NCBI GenBank assembly: GCA_026770575.1
Contig: MU657173.1
Coordinates: 311,783 to 375,782 of the forward strand
DNA: 64,000 bases
Source: Pelagophyceae sp. CCMP2097
Taxonomy: Eukaryota; Sar; Pelagophyceae
Reading direction: 5' to 3'
Of this stretch, positions 30,801-42,017 are shown piece by piece; within the stretch, counting starts at the first letter, position 1; the number at the start of each line of letters is the position of its first letter. The translations under genes were made by a program, and so were the position numbers. The notes under the pieces were generated by a model, which did no database searches, was not told where the DNA came from, and worked only from the letters and a program-made list of their open reading frames with translations.

Positions 30801-33485
30801 GCGCGCCCTGCGCGGCTTTGCGTCGCCATCGAATGGCGGCGCCGTGGCGTCGTTGCGCGTGGCCGCCGTCGTTTCTGCGTTAGAAGCGCACGCGGACTTG
30901 GACGTCGCCAAGCACCGCCTCGGCTGCGCGCGCGCGCTGGTTTCCCTGCTGCCGCCGGCGCCACCCGCCGTGGCCCTCGCCTGCGCCGCGGACATCGTCG
31001 ACTCCGACGAATACATCGCGGCGGCCTTGCCAAAGGCCGTGGAACCCAGAGACGACGGTGACGAGGCACCGGCGCCCGGCGCCCTCGGCGCGCTTCGACG
31101 CGCCGCGGGCGGCGCCGCGCTGACGGCGGCGCTCGACGGCCGCGCAGCCGCGTCGGCGCGCGCGGCGGCGGCGGCGGCGGAATTGCTCGCCGCGGAGCGA
31201 GACGCCTGGGACGGCGCCGTCTCAGAGGCGGCAACGCTGGCGCAGCACGTCGTGGCCTGCGTCGAGAGCGGCGCGCCGCAGGTCCAGCGCGCCGGCGCCG
31301 CCGCGTTGGTGCGCTGCGCGGCGGTGGGGCCGTGCGCCGCGCAGCTGTACGCGCGCACCCTCGTGAAGAATCTCCGCGCCGCCATCGCAGTCGCGCGGAA
31401 GCCCGGCGACGCGCACGCTGTGAACGACGACGCGGAGAAGCGCGCCGTCGCGTTTACAAAGGTCCCGGGTGCGTGCTTTCTTCGCTTTCTTCGTTCGCTA
31501 AGGAGGGATCGTCGGAGTCGCCAATACAACCTCGTAGGCTCGATTTCGGCGGACCGCGTGGGCCGCCTCCTCGTGGGCGTGCGGGAGCTGTGCCACTCGG
31601 AGCCCGGCCGCGCGGCGCTCTTCGCCGTCGGGGCCCCGTTCGCTCTGGTAGACTCGCTCTCAATCGCAAAGGCCGAGATCCTCCGCCTCGCCCTGGACTG
31701 CCTCGCCGCCCTCGTCGCCAGCGCGGGGGCCTCGCTCGCCCCGCTCCTCCGAGGTGAGGATCCACTCTTGGACAAGGTGGCTGTATCACTGCGAATCGCT
31801 CAGAGCGTCACTGAAGAACCTTCAGGCCGCGGCGCTTCGAGCGAGGCCGGCGACGCGGAGGCGTCCGAGGCTCTGGTGAATCAGCTGTGCCGCGCGGCGG
31901 CCAAGGTGCTTGCCAAGTACCATCGGGCGGACCTGCAACTCCATTGTTCCTGCGCGAGGATTCTCACGCTCCTCGCGCGAGTCTCCTGGAGCGCCCCGCG
32001 CGTCCGCGCATGCTGCGACGCCGCTTTGCTGAAGCGCGTCTACGCCGGCCTGTCCGCGGCGCTCGAAGAGGCGGCGGGGAAAGGGGATGCGCTGATGAAA
32101 CTCGCAGCGTCCGACGAGTCGAAAAAAACGGCCACGTCAGAGGCGCGTTTAAACACCATGCTCGACGACGTCGCGAAGCGCGCGGCGAAGCTGCTTCGAT
32201 GCGCCGCCTGGCTCGCGCACGCACCCGCGGCGCTGGCATGGGACAGCGGCTTGGACGCGCCGAGGCTGGACGCGGCCGGCATGGAAAGCCTCCTATCCGC
32301 GGCCAAGCGCTTCGACGGCACTCCATGCGCGGCGGGCCTCTCGCTGAGGTGCGCGCCGCTGCCGGCGTACGCTCGATTGGCGCTCCGCGCGGCGGTGGAA
32401 CTTGTCGAGGTGGTGGCGAACAAGTCCAAGGAGGCCACCCCGGCCCCGAAAAAGGACGAAGACGGCGCGGACTTTGGCGCTTTGATACTCGACGACGTCG
32501 TGACGCAGCTGGAGACGCTGGACCACGCTCTGGGCGACGGCGCGGGGCGGTCCGTCAAGGAGACGTACGACGCCGACGAGGCGCCCGGCGGCGGCGGCCG
32601 CGCAAACGCTTTGGGCACCAACTGCGCTCTGGGCGGCCTCGCCGCCGACGAGGCGGCCGAGGGCCGCGGCGATGCGGCGCTCGTGCGAGTGGACGATATG
32701 TTTTTATGGGACAGCGAGGACGCAGCTTTGTCGTTCCAACTGACCGCCTCAAAGGACGCGCCCCTCGTGACGGTGCGCGCGGCGCTCCCGGCGCGAGACT
32801 CGCACCGCTTCGTCGTCGCCGAGACGAAGCGTTTGGCGGTGGAAAGGCGCGCCAACGCGGACTGCCGGAAGCGAATCAAGCCGGAAGCCCTCCGCCGCGC
32901 TGAGGCCGCGCCTCTGCTGCGCGAGCGGCCCGCGAACGCGCCGCCGCCGACGGACGCCGCGTTGCACGCGCCCATCGCCCCGTTTACAGACTCGGACCTC
33001 CCGTCGGGTGCGTATTCCTTGGCGCGAGCCTCTCTTGCACCGCCTTGCCTTGTCCTTGGCTCGAGCCTCTCTTACACCCTCGCGTAGGCTTCTCGGCGCC
33101 GACGGACCCGCGGCGCAAGCGGGACGCGGCGATTGCGGACATGCTGGCGCCGCAGATGGACGTGACGGCTCGGCGGCCTACGCGGCCCATGGTTATGCAC
33201 GCTACCGAAAACGGCGCCGCGCGGCCTGGCGCGAGGCCGTCGAGGCCGCCGCCGCCGGGGCCCTGGCGCGAGGCCTGGGAGCGCGGCGCCTACGACACGG
33301 CCCAGCGCGCCGCGCCGGCGCCGATGCGCGACTCTGGCTTCTCTGAGAGCGGGAGCTTCTCCGGACCCCCTCCGGAGAGCGGCGGCTTCTCCGAGACCCC
33401 GGCGTTCTCGCCGCCGATGCAGCAGGCGCCGCGGCCCGCGGACCCGCGGCAGCGGCCCGTCGACCCTCGCCGCCGCCGCAAGTAA
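27187..33485 (+). CDS. VIRMA: Virilizer/VIRMA-like m6A methyltransferase complex subunit
   Basis: Eight predicted exons (27187-27412, 27483-27883, 27921-28039, 28087-29103, 29235-31468, 31538-31753, 31826-33007, 33088-33485) sum to 5793 nt, 1930 aa. The N-terminal part matches the virilizer pattern: ETVFDRDVTVTRFAVIPHNV, GTQQRPFDLEVLYSVDG, RRLALRGDYDHVSVVVYG. A Pro-rich run and an acidic patch follow, then KDREWHEPPLWSPPDALFYE and about 1400 residues of Ala/Leu-rich helical repeats. The C-terminus GFSAPTDPRRKRD...RRPTRPMVMHA resembles the conserved virilizer tail. Virilizer scaffolds the nuclear writer that puts N6-methyladenosine on mRNA. The introns at 31469 and 31754 are multiples of three and could be retained as coding. 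The final intron holds a tandem repeat. Confidence 0.68.
33008..33087. repeat. Intron-internal imperfect tandem repeat
   Basis: GCGAGCCTCTCTTGCACC and CTCGAGCCTCTCTTACACC lie about 43 nt apart inside the last intron of the virilizer gene, with CCTTG words between. Confidence 0.7.
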
Positions 33486-33580
33486 GGATCGACGTCTGTT
33501 AGTAAGCTTACGCGCTCGGGGTCTTTCACGCGGGCGGGCGCGGGCGTATGGGGGCGTCAGGACTATGGTCGGGGGGGTTG

Positions 33581-36090
33581 CTAGCGCCGCGCGGGGCTCC
33601 CGAGGGCCGCGCGGCGGTTCTCCTTTTCTTTGATAGCAGACATACCCGCCGACGACTTTTGCGGCGTCCGCTTCCGCAACGTGATCGTGTCGCGCCGGCG
33701 CGCCTCGTTGCTGCCCGGCACGTTGTCCAGCGAAGAGTCCGAAGCCTCGTCGTCCTCGACGTTGGCCCGCGACCGAGACGCGGGCCAGACGGTGGACTTT
33801 GAAGCGTGGAGCGCGGGCCGCGGCGGCGCCTCGATGTCGTCGAGGACCCCTAAAGCGCCGCGGAGCGCGGTCACCTCTGCTTCCGCGGACCGCCGTGCCT
33901 CGCGCAGGTGCTCCGGCTCGCGGAGCAGGTCGCCGGCCTCTCGGTCCGTCGCGCCGGAGAAGATTTTCTTGACGAGGTCCGCTCGGAGCTTGGAATTGAC
34001 CTTTTCCACGAGCTTGGCCATGACGATCTTCGGGACGAGGTCCGTAAACGTCTTTCGAACAACACCAAAGTACGCTTCCACCAAAGCCTTTACAGTTGCG
34101 ACCTCGTCGGCACGGTCGTCGGCCTTGGTCCGCGGCTGCAGCGTATCCGCGATAACAAACGAGTCGCGCCTGCGCTTCGGCACGTCGTGGCCCTTCTTGG
34201 GCGCGCCGCCGAACCATCCGCGCTGGCCCTCGCGCGGGGCCTCAGCCGGTTCAGAGTGGTATTGCGGGACGTCGAACTTTTCTGCAAAGTCGTTGGAGAG
34301 CTTGCGGACGCGCGGCTCGGCGGAGACGTTGAGGCTCCGGATGGCGGCCTCAAAGTCCGGGTGCCGCGTGTTGATGTAGGCCAGCTCGCAGGCGACGAGT
34401 TCGGAGACTTGGGTCCGCGCGGGGCCCACGAGCTCGCGAGTGACGTCGTGCACGACCGTGCGAATCGTCGCCGCCAGCTGCGGGGCGTGGGCGACGCGGC
34501 CGCGGCCGACGAGAGCCTCGGCGCAGCGGCGGAGTTCGTCGTGGACCAGCTCGACGCACTTAAGACCTGGCTCTTCGAGGCGCGCGATCTGCGTCCGGAT
34601 CAACGAGTGGAAGGCGCGCTCGGGTACGAAGAGCGTCGGCGGCAGAGACGACGTCGCGCGGATGGCGGCGCGGACGTCGGCGTCGGAGAGGCCATCCAGC
34701 GCGTCGACGTCTGCCAGGCTTCGGCCGAAGACGTCTTCGAAGACGCGTTGGATGGTGGCAGCCCCGCGCGGGTACGCATCGCGGCCGTCGTCTTCAATTT
34801 CGGTGTCGTTGCCGCCCACGAGCTCCTCGTGGAACTTGCTGTCGCCCTTGAGCAGGTCGACGTAGGCGCCGGCGTACTCGAGGACAACTTCCAGGAGTTG
34901 GTGCTTGGGGGCCGACTCGGCAGTGACGAGGGACCTAGAGGCGGCGTCGGACGTTTGGACTGTTGGTATTCGAGGGCGCTGCGGCGCGCGTGGCCATGGC
35001 GTCGAGCTCGCGCTGGGCGCCGTTGAGGCGAGCCGTGGCGAGGGATCGGAGCGCGGGCGCCGCCTCCCTCGTGGCTGCCACAAGGAGGTCGGAGAGTTTC
35101 CCCGCGAGCGTGGCGACGCCGCAGTGGGCTTTGCGCAGGGCTTGGTCGGCGGCGTAGGCGCCGTTTGGGGCGTCGAAGAAGGCTTTCTCCTTGGTGCGCT
35201 GCTGCCGCATCATGTCCGCGCCGCCGGAGGAAGCCAAGTGCCCGCGACAGACCACGGCCACGTAGCCCAGCTTCAAAGGGAGCACCTCGTTGCGCAAAAT
35301 CGACAGAGCGTCCGTGCCGGCGTCCATGAGGTCGAGCTTCGTCAAAACACCAATCGTTCGCTTGCCCTGGCGGTCCACCTCGCGCGCCAAACGCAGAGCG
35401 TCCGAGTTCGCAACGTCGCAGTTCGCCTATCGCAGCGTCGGGCCTCTCGTCACAGGGCCCATTGATGCGCGGCGGGCGGGCGGACTCACGGGCGTGACGC
35501 ATAAGAGGATTGCGCGGGAATTATTGGCGTAGGTCATGCACAAGTTCCGGATCCGCTGCTCGATGTCCTCCGGCTGGCCAAGCACAGGCACCTTGGTCAC
35601 GCCCGGGAGGTCTACTAAAGTCAGAGCGGGCGCGCCGGCGGCGTGGACGCGGAGCACGATTGGTTTGTCCGCGACTCCCTTGGTCTTGCCCGCCAGCACC
35701 TCCGTCCGCGCCACGATCTCGTCGCGCACCGCGTCAAAGTCCCGGTACTCCACGTCCGGCTCGTGCGCGAAGACGGCGTAGTCGTCGCCCTCGCATCCGC
35801 GGTCGCCTGCGGTGAAGCATTTCGAGCGCTCGGGGCTTTCCAAGGGCGTGGGACGCCGGTCGATTACGGAGGTGGAGGAGGAGCGGGACGCGCGTAACGA
35901 TGCCGGTGCCGCGCGGGAGGAAGGAGAGGCCGACGAGGGACTCTATCACGCTAGACTTGCCGGAGGACTGCGAACCGAGGACGACAATCTGAGGCAGCTC
36001 GATCGGGGACCGGAGCGACTGCCCGAGCATCTGCAGCGTCGCCAGCTGCGCCACCACCTCGCCCGCCACGATGCTGTCCTCGCCGATCAT
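33581..36090 (-). CDS. Dynamin-related GTPase
   Basis: Exons 36090-35868, 35806-35490, 35426-34953 and 34915-33581 (782 aa; intron 3 is the least certain). Dynamin-family GTPases assemble on and sever membranes (mitochondria, plastids, peroxisomes, vesicles). The G1 P-loop [13 protein letters not shown]2 GTGIVTR, G3 LVDLPGVTK and G4 TKLD are all present. The middle domain includes [20 protein letters not shown], and a GED-like segment [20 protein letters not shown] and [20 protein letters not shown] lies near the end. There is no PH or Pro-rich domain, as in Drp1/DRP5-type proteins. A basic Ser/Arg tail follows the GED. Its start is 126 bp from the divergent DUF3119 start. Confidence 0.9.
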
Positions 36091-36216
36091 GGCGTCGTAA
36101 GGCGCCGCGCCAAGAGACTCGGAGGCGGAGGTTTGCCAACGAAGAAGTCCGTTGACCTTGCACTGCGTGTGGAGACACCTCTCGCGTTTGCCAGAGCTTC
36201 GGTATACGGGGTCGAG

Positions 36217-37018
36217 ATGAGGACCTTCGCGGCGTTGGTGCTGCTCCTGGCGGACGCCTCCGCGTTCGCCCCGGCCGCGCGGTGCTCCGCCGCCAAGGGC
36301 CGTGGCTTGGCGCTCTCGGCCGCGCCGACGGACACGGTGGTGAGTAGGCCGTGACCCGTCGAACGCGGCGGCGATGCTTCGTCGCAGGTCATCCGGCAGG
36401 ACTTTAAGCTCGCGGCAGCGTTCCTCGGCGCCGGCGCCGCGCTGGACACGGTGCCGTGGGTGCAAGTCTCGCTCGGGCCCGTGGTAACGGCGCTTGGGGC
36501 TCTCTTCCTCATCCAGACGATCAAGCTCCGCTTCACCTTCGACGCAAAGGCCTTTGAACTCCTTAACGGGACCGGCGACGACACCGGCGACCAACCGCGC
36601 CGGCGAAGATAGACTCGCGAGAGAGGCGTCGGGGCGACCGTCACGACGCGCAAGTGCCTTTGGACCGTCGCACTTTCGGCATTAGGTGAGAACATCGTCG
36701 TCGGTGGGGCCAACCGCTGGGACTACAACACGTTTGTAAACTACGAGTGAGTCGAGCGCGGCTCCTTGGTTCCACTCATCAAACCCCGCGAGGTTCTTCC
36801 CCAAGGGCTGGGTGGACCAGCCGCAGGGCCCCATCCTCGTCTACTTCAAGGAGACGCAGACGCCCGCGGACCAGTGGGACGTCGGGCCGGGGAAGCAGGC
36901 GAACGAAAACGCGCCCGTGCGGGGCCAGGTGCACTTCTTCCCGGCGCTCTGCGATGCAAAGCAGCTCCGCGCAGAGTTCGAGCGCCGCGGCTGCAAGCGG
37001 CTCCCAAACCTCGAATAA
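36217..37018 (+). CDS. DUF3119 family protein, plastid-targeted
   Basis: Exons 36217-36339, 36388-36574, 36686-36746 and 36793-37018 (198 aa). [20 protein letters not shown] contains a textbook ASAFAP motif at a signal-peptide cleavage site, which targets proteins to heterokont plastids. Mature segments [60 protein letters not shown] and [13 protein letters not shown] match the DUF3119 family found in cyanobacteria and plastids; its function is unknown. Intron 2 must use a GC donor (36575): no GT exists between the last conserved residue and the in-frame stop, and GC-AG splicing gives the family sequence [11 protein letters not shown]. Confidence 0.85.
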
Positions 37019-37072
37019 GCAAAACGTCGGACTCTCGCTCTGCCGGCGGAACGGGAGAGTGGGTTTAGTCTG

Positions 37073-38112
37073 CTATCTCGCCGAGCCGAGGCGCCTGGAG
37101 ACGTGCGGCCTTGCGACGCCGTCGCTTGGTTTGGCCGTGTCGCCGCGCGAGACGCGCGACCACGTGCCCGTCCGCCCGTCGATAAAAAACACATTGACGA
37201 AGCCGCCCGAGAAGGCGTCGCGCGCGGCGGCGGTGCGCACGGCGCGCTCCGCGAGCTCAAAGGCGCCGTCTGCGTCGAGGCTGCCGCGGTCGCCGGCGGC
37301 GTCGATGCACGAGTACGCGTACGCGGCGCCCGATCCAACGGCAAAGACGTCGCCTTTGACGCGATGGCCTACAGCGGCTTTAAGAGGGGACTTTAAGAAG
37401 GGAACTTGCCGTCAGAGTCGACGTAGAACATTTCGGCTTCGCCGTCTCGGCCGATTCCCAGGATCATCGTCCCGACGGAGAGCTCGCCGCGGAGCGCCGA
37501 GCCCCGCAAAGCGCGCGCGAGGAGCTGCGACGCCGCCGCCGCCGGAAGCGGCTCGCCGTGCTCCATCTCGTGGAGCTTGGCTCTTGCGCTGAGTAAGCGG
37601 ATCCAGGTGGCGCAGTCTGCGGCACCCCCGGCCATCGTCGCCAAAACGCTGGACGAGACGGGCAGCACCTTTTCCGTCGCTGAAGAGCCGACGTACATTC
37701 CGAGCGAAGCGCGAGAGTCGACGGCGCAGACGACCCCACCACGGAAGGCAAACGCGACAGTCGTCGTCCCGTGGTACAGCCGGTCCTGGAGCGCTTCGAC
37801 GCGCGCCAAGCGCATGGACTCGTCCAACTCGGAGCCGCCGTCGGAGCCGCTTCTGTTCGGCCGGTCCGCGACCGCCGCGGCCCGCGCGTTGAGCCGCTCG
37901 GGGCCCCGATCGCTGGCGCCCCACGCATCGGCGCCGCCCCAGCCGCCCGCGGCGGCGCCGCCGGGTTGGCCCGCCGGATCCCGGGCGAGGTCGTCCGCGT
38001 CGCCCCGCGGGGCGTCAAAGCTCGCGACGTCGCGCATGCGCAAAACGTCGTCGCGGCGGCGCAAAGCGCCGACGCCGGCGCACCAGACCGCGAGGACGAG
38101 GCACCCCGGCAT
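37073..38112 (-). CDS. PSMB5: 20S proteasome subunit beta type 5 (chymotrypsin-like)
   Basis: Exons 38112-37410 and 37368-37073 (332 aa). The propeptide is cleaved before Thr in HGTTTVAFAF; counting from that Thr gives Asp17 (AVDSRAS) and Lys33 (SSATEKVLP), the complete catalytic set. Later segments are GGAADCATWIRLL, LSVGTMILGIG, YVDSDGHRVKGDVFAVGSGA and RDAFSGGFVNVFF. The intron uses a GC donor with the best-known GC-donor sequence (G|GCAAGT); a GT donor would break the conserved YVDSDG-RVKG frame. The N-terminus from ATG 38112 looks like a signal peptide, unusual for a proteasome subunit; initiation at ATG 38036 would avoid it. Confidence 0.92.
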
Positions 38113-38339
38113 GCTGTTTACTTCGGGGAAACACCCCACCCACCTCCTCGCGACCCGACGTAATGCCCGAGTTTGCGCGATCGCTAAACGAATGCCAACT
38201 TTTGTGGCGATCAATGCTCGTGGCGATGGGCGGGGAGTGAGACGAGAGTCACACTTGGGGACCCCCTCGCCAAAGGACGGTGAGGAAGGAGTGCGGGAAA
38301 CCCGCCGGAGTGAGAGCGGTCGCTTTGCGGGGCTTATGC

Positions 38340-38660
38340 TCACGCTCCTTGGTCCGAGGCCGTGGGCCCTTTGAGGATTTCCGCGGTGTAGTTTTTCTCC
38401 CGGTGCGCGTTGAGGCAAGAGCGCGTGCAGTAAACGTTATCGAACTTTGAAAAGTGGTGGCCTTTCTTCACCGTGAACGTCTCTGCACAGAGCGAGCAGA
38501 ATAGGCGGACCTCGCCGGCCTTGACGGGCGGCGGCCTAGACGCCCACGCGAGGCCCGGTAGGAGGCGCACGCCGAGGAGCGCGGCGTCCGCGCCCCGCGT
38601 CCCGAGGCACTTCGCCGCGTGATCGTAGCCGAGGCCGCCGTACGCCCGGAGCTGCGCCTT
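38340..38660 (-). CDS. Small Cys/His zinc-finger protein, 5' end unresolved
   Basis: The frame is open upstream to about 38720 but has no ATG before the domain, so an upstream exon or non-ATG start is needed. Conserved-looking features are AYGGLGYDHAAKCLG, then FCSLCAETFTVKKGHHFSKF and YCTRSCLNAHREKN, giving a CxxC-x20-CxxxC-xx-H pattern that could bind one zinc ion. No family assigned. It lies between PSMB5 and an unknown gene on the same strand, only 32 bp from the latter's stop. Confidence 0.45.
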   Translation of the reverse strand, partial: KAQLRAYGGLGYDHAAKCLGTRGADAALLGVRLLPGLAWASRPPPVKAGEVRLFCSLCAETFTVKKGHHFSKFDNVYCTRSCLNAHREKNYTAEILKGPTASDQGA

Positions 38661-38692
38661 GTGCCGGACGCCGACGCTCACGCAAATGCGGC

Positions 38693-39838
38693 CTAGACGC
38701 GTATTACCGCGACGAAGCGCGACGAGGCGCCGTTACCGCGCGGGGCGCCTTGTTCGAGCCAGTCGAAGATTGCCGCGTCGTCGTCGCCCGCTTCTCGTCG
38801 CAGTGAAGGTTCGTCGGGGCCTAGTTCTCACGTTCGGCCGACTCGCGATTGAGCGTCGCTCACGCCCAAAGCCGTCGACGATGCAAAAGTGCGGCTCCGC
38901 GGCGGCAGCGAGCGTTTGGGGCAACTTCGTCGCGCAGCGCAGCGCGACGTGCCGCGCGCCGTCGAGAAGCCGCAGCACACTGCGCGCGCGCGCCGCGAGC
39001 ACGTCGGCCGACGGCGCCGCGGGCAGCGTCGCCACGACTAAGGCGCCCGTCTTGGCGCTGCTGAGGCGAGCGCCGCCGAGCAGCGCCGCGTCCTCGGCCG
39101 AGAGCCTGCGCCGACGTCGGCTCCAAGATGCCCGGTGTACAGGCGCGGTGCTCACTCGCCCCCCGGCGCGTCGAAGAGCGGCGCTGCGGTGATGAACGCG
39201 GCCGCCGGCGCTTGCGATCCGGGCGGCAGGAGTCGTCGGACGTCGGCGGCGACGGCGCAGCCCCGCAGCAGCTCCCGCGACAGCGCCGCCTCGATTGCGG
39301 CGGCGGGCCGGTCCCACGCCAGCGCCGCGCGCAGGTCGGCTCGGCCGACGGACGCGCCGAAACAGAGCGCGACGCTGCCTGGCGAACGCGCCAGCAGTTC
39401 CGCGGCGCGCGCGAGCTCTGACACGTCGCGGCCCTCGTCGACCGTCGTCACGTCGCAGACGAGCGCGCCTGCCGGCAGCGCTAAAATCTCGCGCGCCGCG
39501 ACGGCCGCCGAGTCGAGGCGGAGGTTCGCAGCGCTCGCGCGGGCGTCGGTTCGGACGGCGCCGAGCGTCTCGAGCGACAGCGGCAATTCGCCGGCGCGCA
39601 GCGGCGGGCCCGCCCCGTTGCAGGCCTGCTCGGCAGCGACCTGCACGAAATGCCGCTCGCTCGGGACGCTCGGCGGCTCCAGGGCGACGAGGCTACTGAC
39701 CCAGGCGTTAGGCAGGTCCGTCGTGTCGCACAGGACGTGCTCGAAACATACCGTCGCATACTCCGCCGCGCGCATCCCGAGCAACGTGTTCACGAGCGAG
39801 GGCCCCGCGACGACGGGGTCCACGGTCGAGGCACTCAT
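38693..39838 (-). CDS. Unknown protein, three exons
   Basis: Exons 39838-39156, 39105-38864 and 38820-38693 sum exactly in frame to 350 aa, with GT-AG introns of 50 and 43 nt. The protein starts MSASTVDPVVAGPSLVNTLL and has alternating alpha/beta character (FEHVLCDTTDLPNAW, ALVCDVTTVDEGRDVSELAR, GALVVATLPAAPSADVLAAR, PHFCIVDGF) that suggests a Rossmann-like or two-domain globular fold. I recognise no family. The C-terminus is AIFDWLEQG...FVAVIRV. It is divergent from the amino-acid transporter (284 bp between starts). Confidence 0.55.
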
Positions 39839-40122
39839 CACCGAAGTGCCCCCTCGGGTTACGACGGCGGCCTTTGCCGTCGTAACCACACGCAAGTGCA
39901 ACCGCACGCACGATCCACGGTCGCTCGAACCGCCACGGTCGCCTTGTGTCTTCGCCGCCTCGTGGCCGCCACGGTCGCTCGAACCGCGATGCAGGCGACT
40001 GCGTGCCTCGATCGCGGCGCCGCGCGTTTTGCAAGGCGCCGCTAAGGCAAAATCGCCGATTTCGAAATTTCGGCCGTCGCAGCTCAGCGAGGCAACCACA
40101 GTTGCCCAGCGCCGCGCCAAGG

Positions 40123-41744
40123 ATGATGATGCGCTTGCTCGTCGTCCTCGCCCTCGGCAGCGCCGAGGCCTTTGGCCCGATGCAGCGCCGCGCCAGGCTC
40201 GCGGGCCGCGCGACTGCGGAAGGCATTTTGCAGCGTCCTCTCGAACGTTTGAGATGACGCGCCTTGGCATTGGCGCGCGACGCCCGTGCGACGCACGGGA
40301 GCCTCTCAGCCTTGTGTTGCACCAGGTCGCGCGGTGGCCGTCCGCGCCGGGGCGGTGGCGGAGGGGGACGACAGCGGCCTCGTGGCGTCTGGTACGACGA
40401 ACCTCGTCAAGTCCATTGTCGGCGCCGGCGTGTGAGTCGGGGCGACGTGTTTCAAAGCAAAGCGATTCAACAGAATAGTGGCCTAGGCTTGCGCTGCCCG
40501 CTGGCGTGGCGGCTTTCGCGGACGCGCCCGCGGCGCTGGTGCCCGCGGCGTTGGTCGTGGCGGGCTTGGGCGCGGCGTCCATGTACTCCTTCCAGGTCCT
40601 GGGCCGCGTCTGCGCGGCCTACGGCGCCACGGACTACAGGGACGCCTGGTCGAAGTCGGTCGGCGAGTCTTCGGCGTTCATCGTCAACTGGTTCGTGACC
40701 CTCACGCCGCTCCTCGCATGCGTCTCCTACTCGATGATCATCGGCGACGCCTTCGCCGCGCTCATCGCCACGGCCAAGCCATCGCCCCAGGTCCTCGCCG
40801 CCCTCGGCCTCCTGGGCGGCACGCGCAAGGCGTGCATCTCGCTCGTCTCCGCGCTGGCCCTCTTCCCGCTCTGCTCGCTGAAGTCGCTGAAGGCCCTCGC
40901 GCCGACGAGCGCTTTGGGCACGGCGGGCGTCGTCTACACGACCATCTTCATGATCATCCGCGCCCTGGACGGCTCGTACGCCCCGGGCGGCAAGTTCGCC
41001 ATGGCCCTCGCCGCCGCCGGCGGCGTAGCGCCGAAATTCGGCGCGGGCATCATGGCGCGGCCGGCTCGCCTCGGCGTCTTCGTCGCCATGCTCGGCACTG
41101 CGTTTATGGCGCACTTCAACGCCCCGTCGTTTTACACGGAAGCCATCAAGCTCTCCACGTTCTCAAAGCTCGTCACGCGCGGCTTCGGCTTCTCCGTTCT
41201 GCTCAACGTGCTGATCATGGTCGCCGGCTTCGGCACGTTTGGCGCCGCCTGCAACGGCCTCGTGCTGAACAATTACGCCACAACGGACACGCTGGCGGGC
41301 CTGGCGCGCGCTTTGTTTGGCGTCTCCATCGTCTTCACGTTCCCTTTGGCGTTCGCCGGAAGCAAGGCGGGCATGCGCGAGGTTTTGGGCAAGGTGCTGC
41401 CGAAGAAGTCGGAGGCTCTGGAAACGGCCGTCGTCGCCCTGCCACTCGCGCTCATCACCGCAGTGGCCTTGGTCCTGGATGACGTCGGCGCCGTCGTCTC
41501 GCTCACGGGCGCGCTGATGGGCTCGGCCATCATCTACATCCTGCCCGCCATCATGCTCCTGAAGGGCGAAAAGCTCGACCGCTCCCCGCTCGAGAAGAGG
41601 GCAGTGCCTTACGTGAGTTTCGATGGAGCGGCAGCGACTCAAGTCAGAGAACCGCTTTCCCCACGCGCCGACTTCCCTGCGCAGGCGATGATGCTGCTCG
41701 GCGCCGTTTCCGCGACGCTCGGCGTCTATACGACGCTCGCCTAA
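40123..41744 (+). CDS. Amino acid/auxin permease (AAAP) family transporter
   Basis: Exons about 40123-40234, 40326-40431, 40487-41612 and 41685-41744 (467 aa). The hallmark NLVKSIVGAGVLALPAGVAA spans intron 2, followed by ALVPAALVVAGLGAASMYSF and SVGESSAFIVNWFVTLTPLL; about 11 hydrophobic segments run to the C-terminus. These carriers move neutral amino acids with H+ or Na+ across vacuolar, plasma or organelle membranes. The first exon encodes MMMRLLVVLALGSAEAFGPM, a signal peptide with an AEAFGP motif, so a plastid envelope location is possible. The donor of intron 1 has three candidates (GC at 40222, GT at 40235 or 40245) that all keep frame. Confidence 0.83.
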
Positions 41745-42017
41745 ATTACGACCCGAACAGGGCGCCGCGGCGCCGACGCTAATCGACGCCCGATTTTGCG
41801 GCACCCATGCGCGGCGAGGGGGGCTCTACCCAGCGAGGATGCCTACGCGCCGCCGTCTTGCCGGCCACAAAGACGTGAAACGAGTCAGGAGAGGGTGGCA
41901 CGTGTGAGGCGTGAGGGTTGTTATTATTAAAATTTTATATCCCGTGTTGGCCTCGCACAATGTTCTTTTGGAAGAACTCGCCTTTTGTGATTTTTGTTTG
42001 CGCGCCCTCATTGGAAC

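Noticed and set aside
30426..31775. A 449-codon frame antisense to virilizer
   Set aside because: In this GC-rich DNA long antisense frames arise as Ala/Arg/Ser-rich shadows of real exons. The plus frame has domain-level support and splice sites; this one has none.
31469..31825. Virilizer segments 31469-31537 and 31754-31825 as coding
   Set aside because: Both are open in frame, but they begin GTGCGT/GTGAGG, end in TAG/CAG, and lack similarity to the flanking helical repeats. I treat them as introns whose length happens to be a multiple of three.
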